This document shows, piece after piece, positions 1-7,556 of a stretch of DNA of 58,144 nt. How positions within the stretch are numbered: the stretch's first letter is position 1; every line of letters begins with the position of its first letter. The position numbers and the translations under genes are program-made. Location: positions 1 to 58,144 of the forward strand of contig CALVPX010000006.1 of assembly GCA_944354265.1 (NCBI GenBank), given 5' to 3'. The DNA comes from an uncultured Clostridia bacterium (GTDB lineage: Bacteria > Bacillota > Clostridia > Christensenellales > Borkfalkiaceae). The notes under the pieces were generated by a model that did no database searches, was not told the origin of the DNA, and worked only from the letters and a program-made list of their open reading frames with translations.

Positions 1-49
1 AGCGACGTTGTCTCTTTTTTTATAGGTGTTGCACTTCAAATTATAATCT
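1..49 (+). mobile_element. Right terminus of an IS30-like insertion sequence (partial)
   Basis: The window opens inside an element whose terminal repeat runs to about position 49. It begins GTGTTGCACTT and ends AATCTGTC, the same 11-nt and 8-nt blocks found in inverted orientation at the right end of the window beside a recognisable IS30 transposase C-terminus. The element lies to the left and is cut by the window edge. It abuts a CCCCCCTTTACACAAGGGGG repeat. Family assignment rests on the right-hand copy; the coding remnant here is too short to identify. Confidence 0.5.
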
Positions 50-51
50 GT

Positions 52-76
52 CTTCCCCCCTTTACACAAGGGGGGC
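52..76. repeat. D repeat: CCCCCC/GGGGGG short hairpin
   Basis: A C6-TTTACACAA-G6 hairpin, one of at least five related copies in the window (near 8965, 31540, 31650, 38790 and 57980). This copy directly abuts the IS terminus. It opens the gene-free stretch 1-544, which also holds a hairpin array, an A repeat with a nested B element, and a terminator. Confidence 0.75.
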
Positions 77-120
77 TGCAATATGGTTCTGCGCCGAAGG
101 CGCATAAATTTTACCATAAC

Positions 121-218
121 TTGCCCGTCAGAGACGGGCAAACTTCACAAAAGCCGAGAGGCTTTTACTTCACAGCGCAGTGCGCTACTTCACACGCGGT
201 TATGTCTGCGTACTTCAC
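121..218. repeat. Hairpin array 1 with ACTTCAC linkers
   Basis: Four short hairpins (121-141, 149-166, 174-186, 194-211) are each followed by the same heptamer ACTTCAC (142-148, 167-173, 187-193, 212-218). Stems differ completely from one another but remain self-complementary, for example AAAAGCCgagaGGCTTTT and AGCGCagtGCGCT. The linker is the reverse complement of GTGAAGT in array 5 (33782-33860), which even contains the same AAAAGCC/GGCTTTT stem. Confidence 0.85.
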
Positions 219-226
219 TTCTTAAG

Positions 227-401
227 ACTTCGTTTGGGAGATTTCTCCACTTCGCGCAATTATTGCGCTTCTCGTGTGGCGTAAGGACAACGCCACACTC
301 GGTCACCGCTCGCACGTTATTAGGTGCTCGCTCATCTCACAACGCTCAAACAGTGGGTAACCACTGTTTGAAGAACAGCGTTGTTCGTCGGTCGAAATGA
401 C
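227..401. repeat. A repeat (GTCATTTCGA family) interrupted by a B element
   Basis: The half-units GGGAGATTTCTCC and GGTCGAAATGAC of the A family are seen, but the second is displaced by a B element at 271-389. An intact copy such as 2453-2572 shows what the undisrupted arm looks like. A repeats are the commonest intergenic element in this window. Confidence 0.8.
271..389 (-). ncRNA. B element copy 1: structured ~120-nt repeat
   Basis: Read on the minus strand, this starts GACGAACAACGC and ends CACACGAGAAG. Constant blocks GAGATGAG, CGGTGACCGAG and TCCTTAC are shared with copies at 24025 and 30231. Predicted stems are CAACGC/GCGTTG enclosing a perfect CAAACAGTGG/CCACTGTTTG hairpin, then GAGCAC/GTGC, then GTGTGGCG/CGCCACAC. 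Stem sequences change in a compensatory way between copies. It is inserted inside an A repeat, so it has been mobile. No ORF is linked. Whether it acts as RNA is inference. Confidence 0.65.
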
Positions 402-465
402 AGGGTAAGGGGTTGGGCAGGCTTGGTCGAGATGACGCACTTAATTTTTCGACCAACATTATAAT

Positions 466-518
466 AAATAAAAAACCGCGCGGGGAGGAAAGTGAAAACT
501 TTCCTCCCCGCGCGGTTT
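466..518 (-). terminator. Rho-independent terminator of the DtxR-like gene
   Basis: Perfect 21-bp arms (473-493 and 498-518) with a 4-nt loop. On the minus strand the hairpin is followed by a T-rich tract (TTTTTTATTT), directly downstream of the regulator stop at 545. Confidence 0.9.
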
Positions 519-544
519 AATTTTGCGCTATTACATTATTATAA

Positions 545-919
545 TTATTTGCCGTTGGACGCCACATATTCCTCCATCATTGCAAATGTGGCGGGCGAAA
601 TTACATGCTCGAATTCGCAGGCGTCGCGGTCGGCGTCCTGCTCGTTTACGCCGTGGAGAAGCAGGAACGTGCGAATTACGCAGTGGCGGTTATAGACGGC
701 CGAGGCGTATTCACTGCCGCGTTCGGTGAGGTATATGTGCATGCCGTCGGTGGTGATATATCCGCCGTCGATTAAAATTTTGATGGCCTTTTGCACGGCG
801 GGTTGGGACACGCCCATTTTGCGGGCTATGTCTATGCGGTGGACAAATTCAAGCTCGCGGGAAAGGAGCAATATTGCCTCGAGGTAATCTTCGCTTGAAC
901 GGTTGTTGGTGTTTTTCAT
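545..919 (-). CDS. DtxR/MntR-family metal-dependent regulator
   Basis: A 124-residue winged-helix protein related to DtxR/MntR iron and manganese regulators. The N-terminal helix-turn-helix is visible in the stretch DIARKMGVSQPAVQKAIKIL, followed by a wing and a dimerisation/metal-binding domain containing H, E, C and D side chains. It lacks the C-terminal SH3-like domain of DtxR, so it is MntR-sized. The start chosen is the ATG at 919, which precedes the conserved start of the family (NRSSEDYLEAI); a longer frame to 982 has no family similarity. It stands alone and ends in a strong terminator. The P-type ATPase at 35640 lies behind a Mn2+ riboswitch, so manganese control may involve both, but a link is inference. 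Confidence 0.85.
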   Translation of the reverse strand: MKNTNNRSSEDYLEAILLLSRELEFVHRIDIARKMGVSQPAVQKAIKILIDGGYITTDGMHIYLTERGSEYASAVYNRHCVIRTFLLLHGVNEQDADRDACEFEHVISPATFAMMEEYVASNGK

Positions 920-959
920 AGTATTAACTCTGTATAGAATTTTGGGGTGATATATGCCG

Positions 960-1208
960 ATGAATTGCAAGCAAGCTTGCATGAATTGCCGTCATAGCCT
1001 TGTCATTTCGACCACCGCGGAGAAATCTCGGAACTACCATTGTCGCGCTTATTGCGCAGATTTCTCGACTTACGCTCGAAATGACAATGGTAGCGACGGA
1101 CAAGGCTATTGGCGGCATGAATTCTCGCAATCTGCGATTGCTCCATTGTGGTGGGAAATATTTTAAATAACTACTCACCTCAACGCGTAGCAAAGCTACG
1201 CAATTCAT
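960..1208. repeat. Hairpin array 2 with ATGAATT linkers, interrupted by an A repeat
   Basis: ATGAATT occurs at 960-966, 981-987 and 1117-1123 and as its complement AATTCAT at 1202-1208. Between them lie short hairpins such as GCAAGCaaGCTTGC (967-980), TCGCAatcTGCGA and GCGTAGCaaaGCTACGC. One hairpin (GCCG at 988 to GGCGGC at 1111) is opened by an A repeat at 995-1108. This and array 3 make up the gene-free stretch 920-1321. Confidence 0.75.
995..1108. repeat. A repeat copy inside a hairpin of array 2
   Basis: GTCATTTCGACC and GAGAAATCTC half-units enclose an inverted second A half (GAGATTTCTCG-type to CGAAATGAC). The element is bracketed by TAGCCTTGTC (995-1004) and its perfect complement GACAAGGCTA (1099-1108). 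Inside, CTACCATTGTC pairs with GACAATGGTAG, so the whole unit can fold into one long stem. Confidence 0.8.
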
Positions 1209-1253
1209 GCGCCCGAGCTATAATGTAAGTGCAATGTGAGGAGTGCGGGGCGC

Positions 1254-1326
1254 AATTCACAAACGCACAGCGTTTAATTCACGCACCGAAGGTGCAATTC
1301 ACCGTTAACGCATATTATGCGTTAAC
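1254..1326. repeat. Hairpin array 3 with AATTCAC linkers, overlapping the prfA stop
   Basis: Linkers AATTCAC at 1254-1260, 1276-1282 and 1296-1302 separate the hairpins AAACGCacaGCGTTT and GCACCgaaGGTGC. The last hairpin (GTTAACGCATA/TGCGTTAAC, 1304-1326) includes the prfA stop codon at 1322-1324, so it may double as the prfA transcript end. Confidence 0.8.
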
Positions 1327-2410
1327 TTTCTTCACTCGCCGCCAAGGCGTTTTCGCGCTCGGCGACGGCGAGGGCCTCTATCATCTCGTCTATGTCGCCC
1401 ATGATGAAGCTGTCGAGCGAGTAGAGCGAAAGCCCTATGCGGTGGTCGGTCACCCTGCCCTGAGGGAAGTTGTAAGTTCTTATGCGCTCCGAACGGTCTC
1501 CGCGGCCGACAAGGCTCTTGCGGCGGGCGTCCTGTTCGGATTGGTTGCGGCTGTTATAGTAGTCGTACAGGCGGGAGCGGAGCACTTTGAAGGCCTTGTC
1601 CTTGTTTTTAAGCTGACTGCGCTCGTCCTGACAGGTGACAACTATGCCCGTGGGGAAGTGGGTTATTCTTATGGCGGTTTCGGTCTTGTTTACCTTTTGG
1701 CCGCCCGCACCCGAGGAGCGGTAGACGTCCACCCTGATGTCCTCGTCGCGGATTTCAACGTCGACGTCCTCGGCTTCGGGAAGAACGGCGACGGTGGCCG
1801 TGGAGGTGTGTATTCTGCCCTGCGATTCGGTTTCGGGCACGCGCTGAACGCGGTGGACGCCGCTTTCGAACTTGAGCTGTTTGTAGGCGCCCTTGCCCGT
1901 GATGTTTAAGACGACTTCCTTTATGCCGCCGAGCTCGGTCTGATTTTTGTCGACCTCCTCAATCTTAAGGCGGTGGCGCTCGCAGTAGTTGATGTACATG
2001 CGGTAGAGCTCGTATGCGAAAAGTGCCGCCTCCTCGCCGCCGGCGCCCGCACGGATCTCCATAATGCAGTTGCGCTCGTCGTTTTTGTCCTTGGGGAGGA
2101 GAATGATTTTTATCTCCTCGCGCAGGGAGGCAAGCTCGTCCCTGCAGGAGTAGATTTCGTCGTTCAAAAGCTGACGCATTTCGGGGTCGGTTTCGCTCTT
2201 CAAAGCGTCTTCGGCCTGAGTCATGCGGCGCTCCACCCCGACGTACTCGGAGTATTTTTGGGCGGGCTCGGCAAGTTCGGACTGTTCCTTGGCGAGCTTT
2301 GACCACTCCGACGTATCGGCTATAACCGCGCTGTCCGAAAGCTTTTGGGACAGCGCGGTGTATTTGTCGTATATATCTTTAAGTTTTGTCAGTAAATTAT
2401 CTGAGGACAT
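1322..2410 (-). CDS. prfA: Peptide chain release factor 1
   Basis: A class-I release factor (362 residues, normal length) that recognises UAA/UAG and triggers peptidyl-tRNA hydrolysis in the ribosome. The catalytic GGQ is at residues 236-238 within [14 protein letters not shown]. The stop-codon-reading tripeptide of RF1 (P-x-T) is at 192-194 in [13 protein letters not shown] and reads PET here, against PAT in E. coli. It is last in the cluster rpmE, DUF1385-prmC, prfA. Its partner PrmC, which methylates the GGQ glutamine, is encoded just upstream. The start ATG at 2410 fits the family start. Confidence 0.97.
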   Translation of the reverse strand: MSSDNLLTKLKDIYDKYTALSQKLSDSAVIADTSEWSKLAKEQSELAEPAQKYSEYVGVERRMTQAEDALKSETDPEMRQLLNDEIYSCRDELASLREEIKIILLPKDKNDERNCIMEIRAGAGGEEAALFAYELYRMYINYCERHRLKIEEVDKNQTELGGIKEVVLNITGKGAYKQLKFESGVHRVQRVPETESQGRIHTSTATVAVLPEAEDVDVEIRDEDIRVDVYRSSGAGGQKVNKTETAIRITHFPTGIVVTCQDERSQLKNKDKAFKVLRSRLYDYYNSRNQSEQDARRKSLVGRGDRSERIRTYNFPQGRVTDHRIGLSLYSLDSFIMGDIDEMIEALAVAERENALAASEES

Positions 2411-2452
2411 ATATTACAGGGGTTAGGGGATAATATAAAATTAATTCTTTCA

Positions 2453-2572
2453 TGTCCTTTCGACTAAGCGAACGATAGTGAGCGCACGGAGAAATCTGCG
2501 TGAACGCAGTCTGACTTCGTTCGGGAGATTTCTCCGCTTCGCGGCCTTGCGGCCGCTTCGGTCGAAATGACA
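2453..2572. repeat. A repeat between the DUF1385-prmC fusion and prfA
   Basis: A full-length A repeat. Half-unit GGAGAAATCT is followed by the small hairpin GCGTGAACGC, then TTCGTTCGGGAGATTTCTCC and a terminal GGTCGAAATGAC. It lies between two genes expected to be co-transcribed, so it would be part of their mRNA. Confidence 0.8.
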
Positions 2573-2600
2573 ATTAATCCTGTCAACTCGCGTTAACTTT

Positions 2601-4433
2601 TTAAAAAGCAATTTTTAATATCCTGTCCACGCCCTGATAGTCCTTGACGACCATGGCGTAGTCACGCTTTTCAAAGAGCTTTAAGACCTCTTCGGCCTGA
2701 CCTTCGCCCACTTCGAGCATCAACATGCCGTTTTTGGCGATATAGCGGGAAATTTCGCGCGCCAAGCGGCGGTAGAAGTCGAGGCCGTCGGCACCGCCGT
2801 CCAAGGCGATGCGCGGTTCATAGTCGCGCACTTCGCGGTCGAGCGTGGCGATTTCTGCCGACTTTATATAGGGCGGGTTGCAGACGATGAGGTTGAACCT
2901 GCCGTGAATTTTTTCAAACAGGTCGCTCTGAACAAAGTTGACGTCGACCGAGTTGAGGTTGGCGTTCTCCTTGGCGAGCATTATTGCCGCATCCGACACA
3001 TCCGAGGCGGTGACCTGAATGTGCTTTGAGGAGCAGTGTTTGGCTATTGCAATGGCAAGGCAGCCGCTGCCCGTGCAGAGGTCGAGCACTTTGTCGCCCT
3101 CCTCCACCGTCTTTATGGCGTGTTCGGCCAAAATTTCGGTCTCGGGGCGGGGAATTAAAACGCGCTCGTCCACCTTTATTTTGCAGTCGTAAAACTGCGT
3201 GTCGCCCATGATATACCACAGCGGTCTGCCGGTTAAACGCTTTTGAACAATTTCTTCTATCTTCTTTGCCTCGGAGGGCTTCACCACGGCAGACTTTTCT
3301 TCAAGCTTGCTGCGGGGAATGTTTAAAACGAGGGAATATATCCACTCGGCGTCGCTCTCGTCGATGCCCTTTTGCGAAAAGAGTTTTTTGGTTTCGTCGA
3401 GCATGGGCTTGAGCACGCCGCCCGTGACAAAGTGAGTCTCCTCCATATCGGGGTTTGCGTCCATATCCATGGCGGCGTTGAAGGCGGCGATGGCCACCTC
3501 TATCATCTCGAGTTCGGGTTCGCGGGTGGTGAATACCTTTTGCAGGAGTATGCCCGGCCACTTGAAGATGAGGGAAACTTTGCCGTGAAAGCGGGCGAGG
3601 AGCTTTAAGATTTCGTAGCTGACGCCGGCGATGACGGGCAGAAGGACAATTTCCATGCCGAGGCGCGCAAGAAAGCGCAGCACCCCGTTTTCAATTCTGA
3701 CATCTATGCCGATGGCCCACGAGATGACCGAAAAGATGGCAATGTTTATTATGAGTACGATAAATAAAAAGGACGTGCCGCAGCGGTCGTGTATGCGCGA
3801 GCAGCTTTGCACGTTTTCAGGCGTAAGGGGCAGACCCTTTTCGTAACAGTTTATCGTTTTATGTTCCGCCCCGTGGTAGCGGTAGAGCCGCCTTATGTCC
3901 TTTAAGAGGAGAATGAGGCCGAGATATGCCAAAAAGATGATGAGCTTGAAAAGGCCTAAGAGGAGATATTCCCAAATTTGACCGGCGAGCGAGGGGAACA
4001 GCCCTATTATGCCGCTGATGGCGAGTTGGGGAAGGATCATGAACAGCCCCACGGCGAGCGCAACGCCCAAGAGCGCGGAGATGTAAGTTGCCACCTCCAT
4101 TATGTCGGCGTTAAACTTTTCGGCCAACCAACTCTGCACCCTGCCGGGTTCGCTGTCGTCTGCGCCGTAGACCTGCGCGCTGCGCATGAGCGTCTTGGTG
4201 CCGCGGACGAGGGAGGAGAACATGTTGACGACGCCGCGCACAAAGGGGATTTTGGCGGCTTTTTGGGCTGCGGGCGAGCGGTTGAGGCGGAGGCGCTCAA
4301 CCTGAATGGCGCCTTCGGGATCGCGGACGGCAGTGCAATAAGCCGTTGCGCCCTGCATCATTACCCCCTCCATTACGGCCTGACCGCCGATCGACGTGCA
4401 GTTTTTTTGCGTTTTATTATGCTTATTTGACAT
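2601..4433 (-). CDS. prmC: DUF1385 membrane protein fused to PrmC (release factor glutamine methyltransferase)
   Basis: A 610-residue fusion. Residues ~10-325 match DUF1385 (YqhQ-like): SIGGQAVMEGVMMQG near the start, a HGAEHKT motif at 187-193 and several membrane segments (about 115-180 and 220-285). Residues ~333-610 form a complete PrmC: an N-terminal helical part, the SAM-binding DLCTGSGCLAIA from 451, and the NPPY catalytic motif at 519-522, which transfers methyl to the GGQ glutamine of release factors. No stop or start separates the halves. DUF1385 proteins and PrmC are commonly separate neighbours between rpmE and prfA. The start ATG at 4433 gives the usual short lead before SIGGQAV; the open frame to 4526 adds a basic tail without similarity. 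Fusion would place PrmC at the membrane (inference). Confidence 0.9.
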   Translation of the reverse strand: MSNKHNKTQKNCTSIGGQAVMEGVMMQGATAYCTAVRDPEGAIQVERLRLNRSPAAQKAAKIPFVRGVVNMFSSLVRGTKTLMRSAQVYGADDSEPGRVQSWLAEKFNADIMEVATYISALLGVALAVGLFMILPQLAISGIIGLFPSLAGQIWEYLLLGLFKLIIFLAYLGLILLLKDIRRLYRYHGAEHKTINCYEKGLPLTPENVQSCSRIHDRCGTSFLFIVLIINIAIFSVISWAIGIDVRIENGVLRFLARLGMEIVLLPVIAGVSYEILKLLARFHGKVSLIFKWPGILLQKVFTTREPELEMIEVAIAAFNAAMDMDANPDMEETHFVTGGVLKPMLDETKKLFSQKGIDESDAEWIYSLVLNIPRSKLEEKSAVVKPSEAKKIEEIVQKRLTGRPLWYIMGDTQFYDCKIKVDERVLIPRPETEILAEHAIKTVEEGDKVLDLCTGSGCLAIAIAKHCSSKHIQVTASDVSDAAIMLAKENANLNSVDVNFVQSDLFEKIHGRFNLIVCNPPYIKSAEIATLDREVRDYEPRIALDGGADGLDFYRRLAREISRYIAKNGMLMLEVGEGQAEEVLKLFEKRDYAMVVKDYQGVDRILKIAF

Positions 4434-4740
4434 TTGCTTTGTATATAAAAAGCGCGTGCGCCGACTACGACAGAGGCGGCCGTCTTTGTTCGGCCGCACA
4501 CTGCAGATAAATGTGCGGGCGCGCACGCGCGCGTATTAGCTTGCCCCGCTTGCGCGGGGTTTGGAGTAAAATACAATCAAGGCTTAACCCGCAGGAAATT
4601 GCAAAAAGCGGGGCCAAGAATGTTCATAAGTAGGTTGCCCGCCGCATTTTAAGCGGCAGGGCGGTTGTTTTGCCGTTGCAGGTATTGACTGAATTTTTTG
4701 CAAAACAGGCCTCAAAATTAAGTTTTGAAGCCTGCAGTCT
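4434..4740 (-). other. Gene-free leader between rpmE and the DUF1385-prmC fusion
   Basis: About 300 nt holding the rpmE terminator (4701-4734) and several GC-rich hairpins, e.g. CCCCGCttgcGCGGGG near 4543 and GCCCGCCGC/GCGGCagGGCGG near 4640. I found no ORF, no convincing promoter and no recognisable riboswitch. It probably forms a structured 5' leader of the fusion gene. Confidence 0.4.
4701..4734 (-). terminator. Terminator after rpmE
   Basis: On the minus strand CAGGCTTCAAAA pairs with TTTTGAGGCCTG around a 5-nt loop and is followed by TTTT. It lies a few bases past the rpmE stop, so rpmE may be transcribed alone, with part of the transcripts reading into the fusion gene. Confidence 0.7.
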
Positions 4741-4944
4741 TTAGATATTGTATCTTTTCTTGAACTTATCTACACGGCCGCCGGTATCAACAAGCTTCTG
4801 TTTGCCGGTGAAGAAGGGATGGCATTTATTGCAGATATCAACCTTTAACGTATCCACTTTTTTGGTCGTACCGGTCTTGAAGGTTGCGCCGCATGCGCAC
4901 ACGACCGTCACCTCGTGATAATCGGGATGTATATCGGGCTTCAT
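4741..4944 (-). CDS. rpmE: 50S ribosomal protein L31, zinc-binding type
   Basis: A 67-residue L31 of the large ribosomal subunit. It opens MKPDIHPDY and carries cysteines at 16, 18, 38 and 41 (CAC and CNKC), so it is the zinc-containing C+ form, which can act as a zinc store. RBS GAGGTGAG lies 4 nt before the ATG. It is preceded by a near-consensus promoter at 4983-5011 and followed by a terminator. It heads the release-factor cluster. Confidence 0.98.
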   Translation of the reverse strand: MKPDIHPDYHEVTVVCACGATFKTGTTKKVDTLKVDICNKCHPFFTGKQKLVDTGGRVDKFKKRYNI

Positions 4945-4982
4945 TTATCTCACCTCGCTAATATTTCTTATGATGCTAAATC

Positions 4983-5011
4983 ATTATATATAAAAATTAA
5001 CCTTAAGTCAA
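4983..5011 (-). promoter_or_regulatory. Promoter of rpmE
   Basis: On the minus strand, TTGACT (5006-5011) and TATAAT (4983-4988) with a 17-bp spacer. It is divergent from the promoter at 5091-5119. Confidence 0.85.
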
Positions 5012-5090
5012 TTAATTTGCCGCCTTAAATGAAATTTTTTGTAAACAAGCACAAATTTAAGTAAAATTTGCTGAATTCATAAAAATAGGG

Positions 5091-5119
5091 TTGATTTAAA
5101 AGCGGCTTTGTCGTATAAT
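5091..5119 (+). promoter_or_regulatory. Promoter placed for a leaderless transcript
   Basis: TTGATT (5091-5096), 17-bp spacer, TATAAT (5114-5119). The expected start of transcription (~5126) falls 2 nt before the ATG at 5128, and no ribosome binding site is present. Confidence 0.8.
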
Positions 5120-5127
5120 AACCATGT

Positions 5128-6144
5128 ATGGATAACTGGGTATTAATGGGTCCCAAGACCTTGAACAACCAACCGCAGGGAGAACTGTCACTTTCTCCCG
5201 AGCAGGTCAAGATCAAAGTAACCTATGTGCTTTTGTCAAATTTCGACGCGCTTTGCTACGCGGGCGAGCTGCCCGTGGCCTACCCCAAGACGGTGGGCAG
5301 GTTTGCCGTGGGCATCGTCACCGACTGCGGAGAAAAGGTTTACGGCGTGGAGAAGGGTTCGCGCGTGTATATAAAGGGCGCGCGCCCGTGCGGCAAATGC
5401 CTGCACTGCAAGCGGGGCGACACCAACAATTGCGAGCACATTCAGATCGCCGGCATAGACTTTGACGGCTTTTTGCGCGACTTTGTGGTATGCGACTACC
5501 GCAGGGTGGCCGTTTTGCCCGACGACGTGGACTATCTGCACGGGCTGTGCATAGAACACGTTGCTTTTGCCGAAAATATTTACGATCAACTACATCTGTC
5601 TGCGGGCAGCAAAGTGGCTATCGTGGGCGGAAACGCGCTCGCCTTTATCCTCGCGCAGGTGGCGATGTACCATAAGCTCGTGCCCGTCGTAATAGACGAC
5701 AGCCCCGTCGCCGTGGAAAAGCTTAAAAAGGCGGGCGTCTACTACTCCATTTTAAACGACGACGACCTTGACAGCAACATTGCCGAAGCGACGAGCGGAC
5801 TCAACTGCGACGCTTCCGTCTATATTTCGTGCTCAAAAATCAACCCCGACGTCGCCTCGCGCGTGCTTGCGCGCGACAAGACGCTCGTATTGGAGGGCAT
5901 GGCGTCGATGAAGTTCAAGCTCGATTCCATCCCCCTCTTCAGGCACAACACCCGCGTGATAACCGTGACCGACGGCTTCGGCTACACCGAATCGGCGATA
6001 AACATGATTTTGCACGGGGCAATTGACCTAAACATGTTCGAGAAGCAGATACTTACGGAATACAACCCCTCCGCCCTGTTCAACGACATGCTGAGCGACG
6101 TTTCGCACGGATTGAAGATGACGATAATTAAGCTGATTTTTTAA
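5128..6144 (+). CDS. Zinc-family medium-chain dehydrogenase lacking catalytic-zinc residues
   Basis: A 338-residue member of the medium-chain alcohol dehydrogenase superfamily. The structural zinc site is intact, with cysteines at 88, 91, 94 and 102 (CGKCLHCKRGDTNNC). A Rossmann fold for NAD(P) follows (VAIVGGNALAFILAQVA). The catalytic zinc site looks lost: the usual CGSD is replaced by SNFD near residue 37, and the GHE motif by GRF at 57-59. Substrate is unknown. The start at 5128 is the first in-frame ATG; an ATG at 5124 is out of frame and stops at once. It is followed at 35 nt by the cardiolipin synthase gene, probably co-transcribed. Confidence 0.8.
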   Translation: MDNWVLMGPKTLNNQPQGELSLSPEQVKIKVTYVLLSNFDALCYAGELPVAYPKTVGRFAVGIVTDCGEKVYGVEKGSRVYIKGARPCGKCLHCKRGDTNNCEHIQIAGIDFDGFLRDFVVCDYRRVAVLPDDVDYLHGLCIEHVAFAENIYDQLHLSAGSKVAIVGGNALAFILAQVAMYHKLVPVVIDDSPVAVEKLKKAGVYYSILNDDDLDSNIAEATSGLNCDASVYISCSKINPDVASRVLARDKTLVLEGMASMKFKLDSIPLFRHNTRVITVTDGFGYTESAINMILHGAIDLNMFEKQILTEYNPSALFNDMLSDVSHGLKMTIIKLIF

Positions 6145-6179
6145 GGGCAGATATTTGCGCCGCGCAGACCTTAAAGGTT

Positions 6180-7529
6180 ATGCGCGGTTTTTTTGCTTTT
6201 ATATTTTCAAAATTATTCCTCTGCATGCTGCTCATCGCGGCATATATAGGGGGCATTATATTTTTATGCCTCATTCTGCCCGCAGTGTTTTCGCTCGGGG
6301 CGGCGGTCGCGGGTGCCTTTTTGCTTGCGGCCGCGGCGGCGTTAAAGGCGGCTCTTGGCAACTACCCCGCCGAATTCAGGTGCGGTTGGCTCTTGGTCAT
6401 AGCCGCCCTGCCCGTGCTCGGGGCGGCGGCCTTCTTTATAACGCTGTACAGGCCGGGCAAATGCAAAAGGACGGTGTACCGCGGCGGTGCGGCAGTGTGC
6501 GCCTCGTTCAGTTATTTCGCGGACGGAAGCGCCTTTTTTGACGCCCTCAACGACGCCGTGGCGGGCGCGGGGAGCAAAGTTTATCTTGAGTTTTACATTG
6601 TCGCCAAGGGCGCAGTTTTCGACCGCCTGTGCGCTGCGCTTGAGGGCGCTCTAAGGCGAGGCGTGGAGGTAAAAATAATGACCGACGCCCTCGGGAGCGC
6701 CTTGAGGCTGCCCAAAAGGCAGCTCAAACGGCTGAAAAAGTTGGGCGCGGACATAAAAATTTTCAACAGGCTTGTGCCCCCTCCCCTCTCCCGGCTCAAT
6801 TTCCGCGACCACCGCAAGATTGCCGTGATAGACGGCAAAGTCGCCTTTTCGGGCGGGATGAACATAGCCGACGAATATGCCAACCTCACCCGCCCGCACG
6901 GGCATTGGAAGGACAGCGCCTTTGCCGTCACGGGACAGGCCGCGCGCTTTTTTGAAGAGCTGTTCATGGCGGCGTGGAAGGGCGGCGGGCGCATGGATGA
7001 GCTCCCTCCCGAACAGGGCGGCATTGCCATGGCGCCCGTGTTTGACGACCCGCCCCTCGACTGCGGCAGGGCGAGCGCGCTTTTATGCCGCGAAATTGCG
7101 CGGGCGAACGGGCGGGTTTGGATATTTACCCCCTACCTATGCCCCGACGAACGCATTTTTGCAGCCATTGCCGACGCCGCCGAAAGGGGCGTTGACGTAA
7201 AAATTTTGCTGCCCGCCGTGCCCGACAAGAGGACGGCCTACGCCATAACGGGCGACTGCGCCGCGCGCCTTGCGGCGCGCGGCGCGCATCTCTACGCATA
7301 CACCCCCGGCTTTATGCACGCCAAGGCGGTGATATGCGACGACGGCTGTTTTTTGGGCAGCTACAACCTTGACTGCCGCTCGCTGTGGCTCAACCGCGAG
7401 TGCGGGGCGTATTTCCGCGGACAGCCCGCGGAGGAGGTCGCCCGCGACTTTGAGGCCTGCCTTGCCCTTTCGCAGCCCTTTGAAGGGCGCAAAAGAAAGC
7501 TTGCAAGGTTGTTTTCTCCGCTTGCCTAA
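6180..7529 (+). CDS. cls: Cardiolipin synthase (phospholipase D superfamily)
   Basis: A 449-residue membrane enzyme expected to condense two phosphatidylglycerols into cardiolipin and glycerol. Two N-terminal hydrophobic segments (about 5-55 and 68-90) are followed by two phospholipase D domains with HKD motifs: H211-K213-D218 in HRKIAVIDG and H380-K382-D387 in HAKAVICDD. A GG(M)N box (SGGMNIAD) and GSYNLD follow the respective motifs, as in the family. The sequence is very GC-rich. An AAAGG element lies a few bases before the ATG. Confidence 0.92.
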   Translation: MRGFFAFIFSKLFLCMLLIAAYIGGIIFLCLILPAVFSLGAAVAGAFLLAAAAALKAALGNYPAEFRCGWLLVIAALPVLGAAAFFITLYRPGKCKRTVYRGGAAVCASFSYFADGSAFFDALNDAVAGAGSKVYLEFYIVAKGAVFDRLCAALEGALRRGVEVKIMTDALGSALRLPKRQLKRLKKLGADIKIFNRLVPPPLSRLNFRDHRKIAVIDGKVAFSGGMNIADEYANLTRPHGHWKDSAFAVTGQAARFFEELFMAAWKGGGRMDELPPEQGGIAMAPVFDDPPLDCGRASALLCREIARANGRVWIFTPYLCPDERIFAAIADAAERGVDVKILLPAVPDKRTAYAITGDCAARLAARGAHLYAYTPGFMHAKAVICDDGCFLGSYNLDCRSLWLNRECGAYFRGQPAEEVARDFEACLALSQPFEGRKRKLARLFSPLA

Positions 7530-7550
7530 TCGGCCGCGTTATGGTAAAAT
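7522..7550 (+). promoter_or_regulatory. Promoter giving a leaderless start for the HAD gene
   Basis: TTGCCT (7522-7527), 17-bp spacer, TAAAAT (7545-7550), overlapping the end of the cardiolipin synthase gene. Transcription would begin at or next to the A of the ATG at 7557. No ribosome binding site is visible. Confidence 0.6.
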
Positions 7551-7556
7551 ATATAC

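Noticed and set aside
83-400. 105-residue ORF in the first repeat cluster
   Set aside because: It runs across a hairpin array, an A repeat and a B element, with no ribosome binding site and repeat-derived residues.
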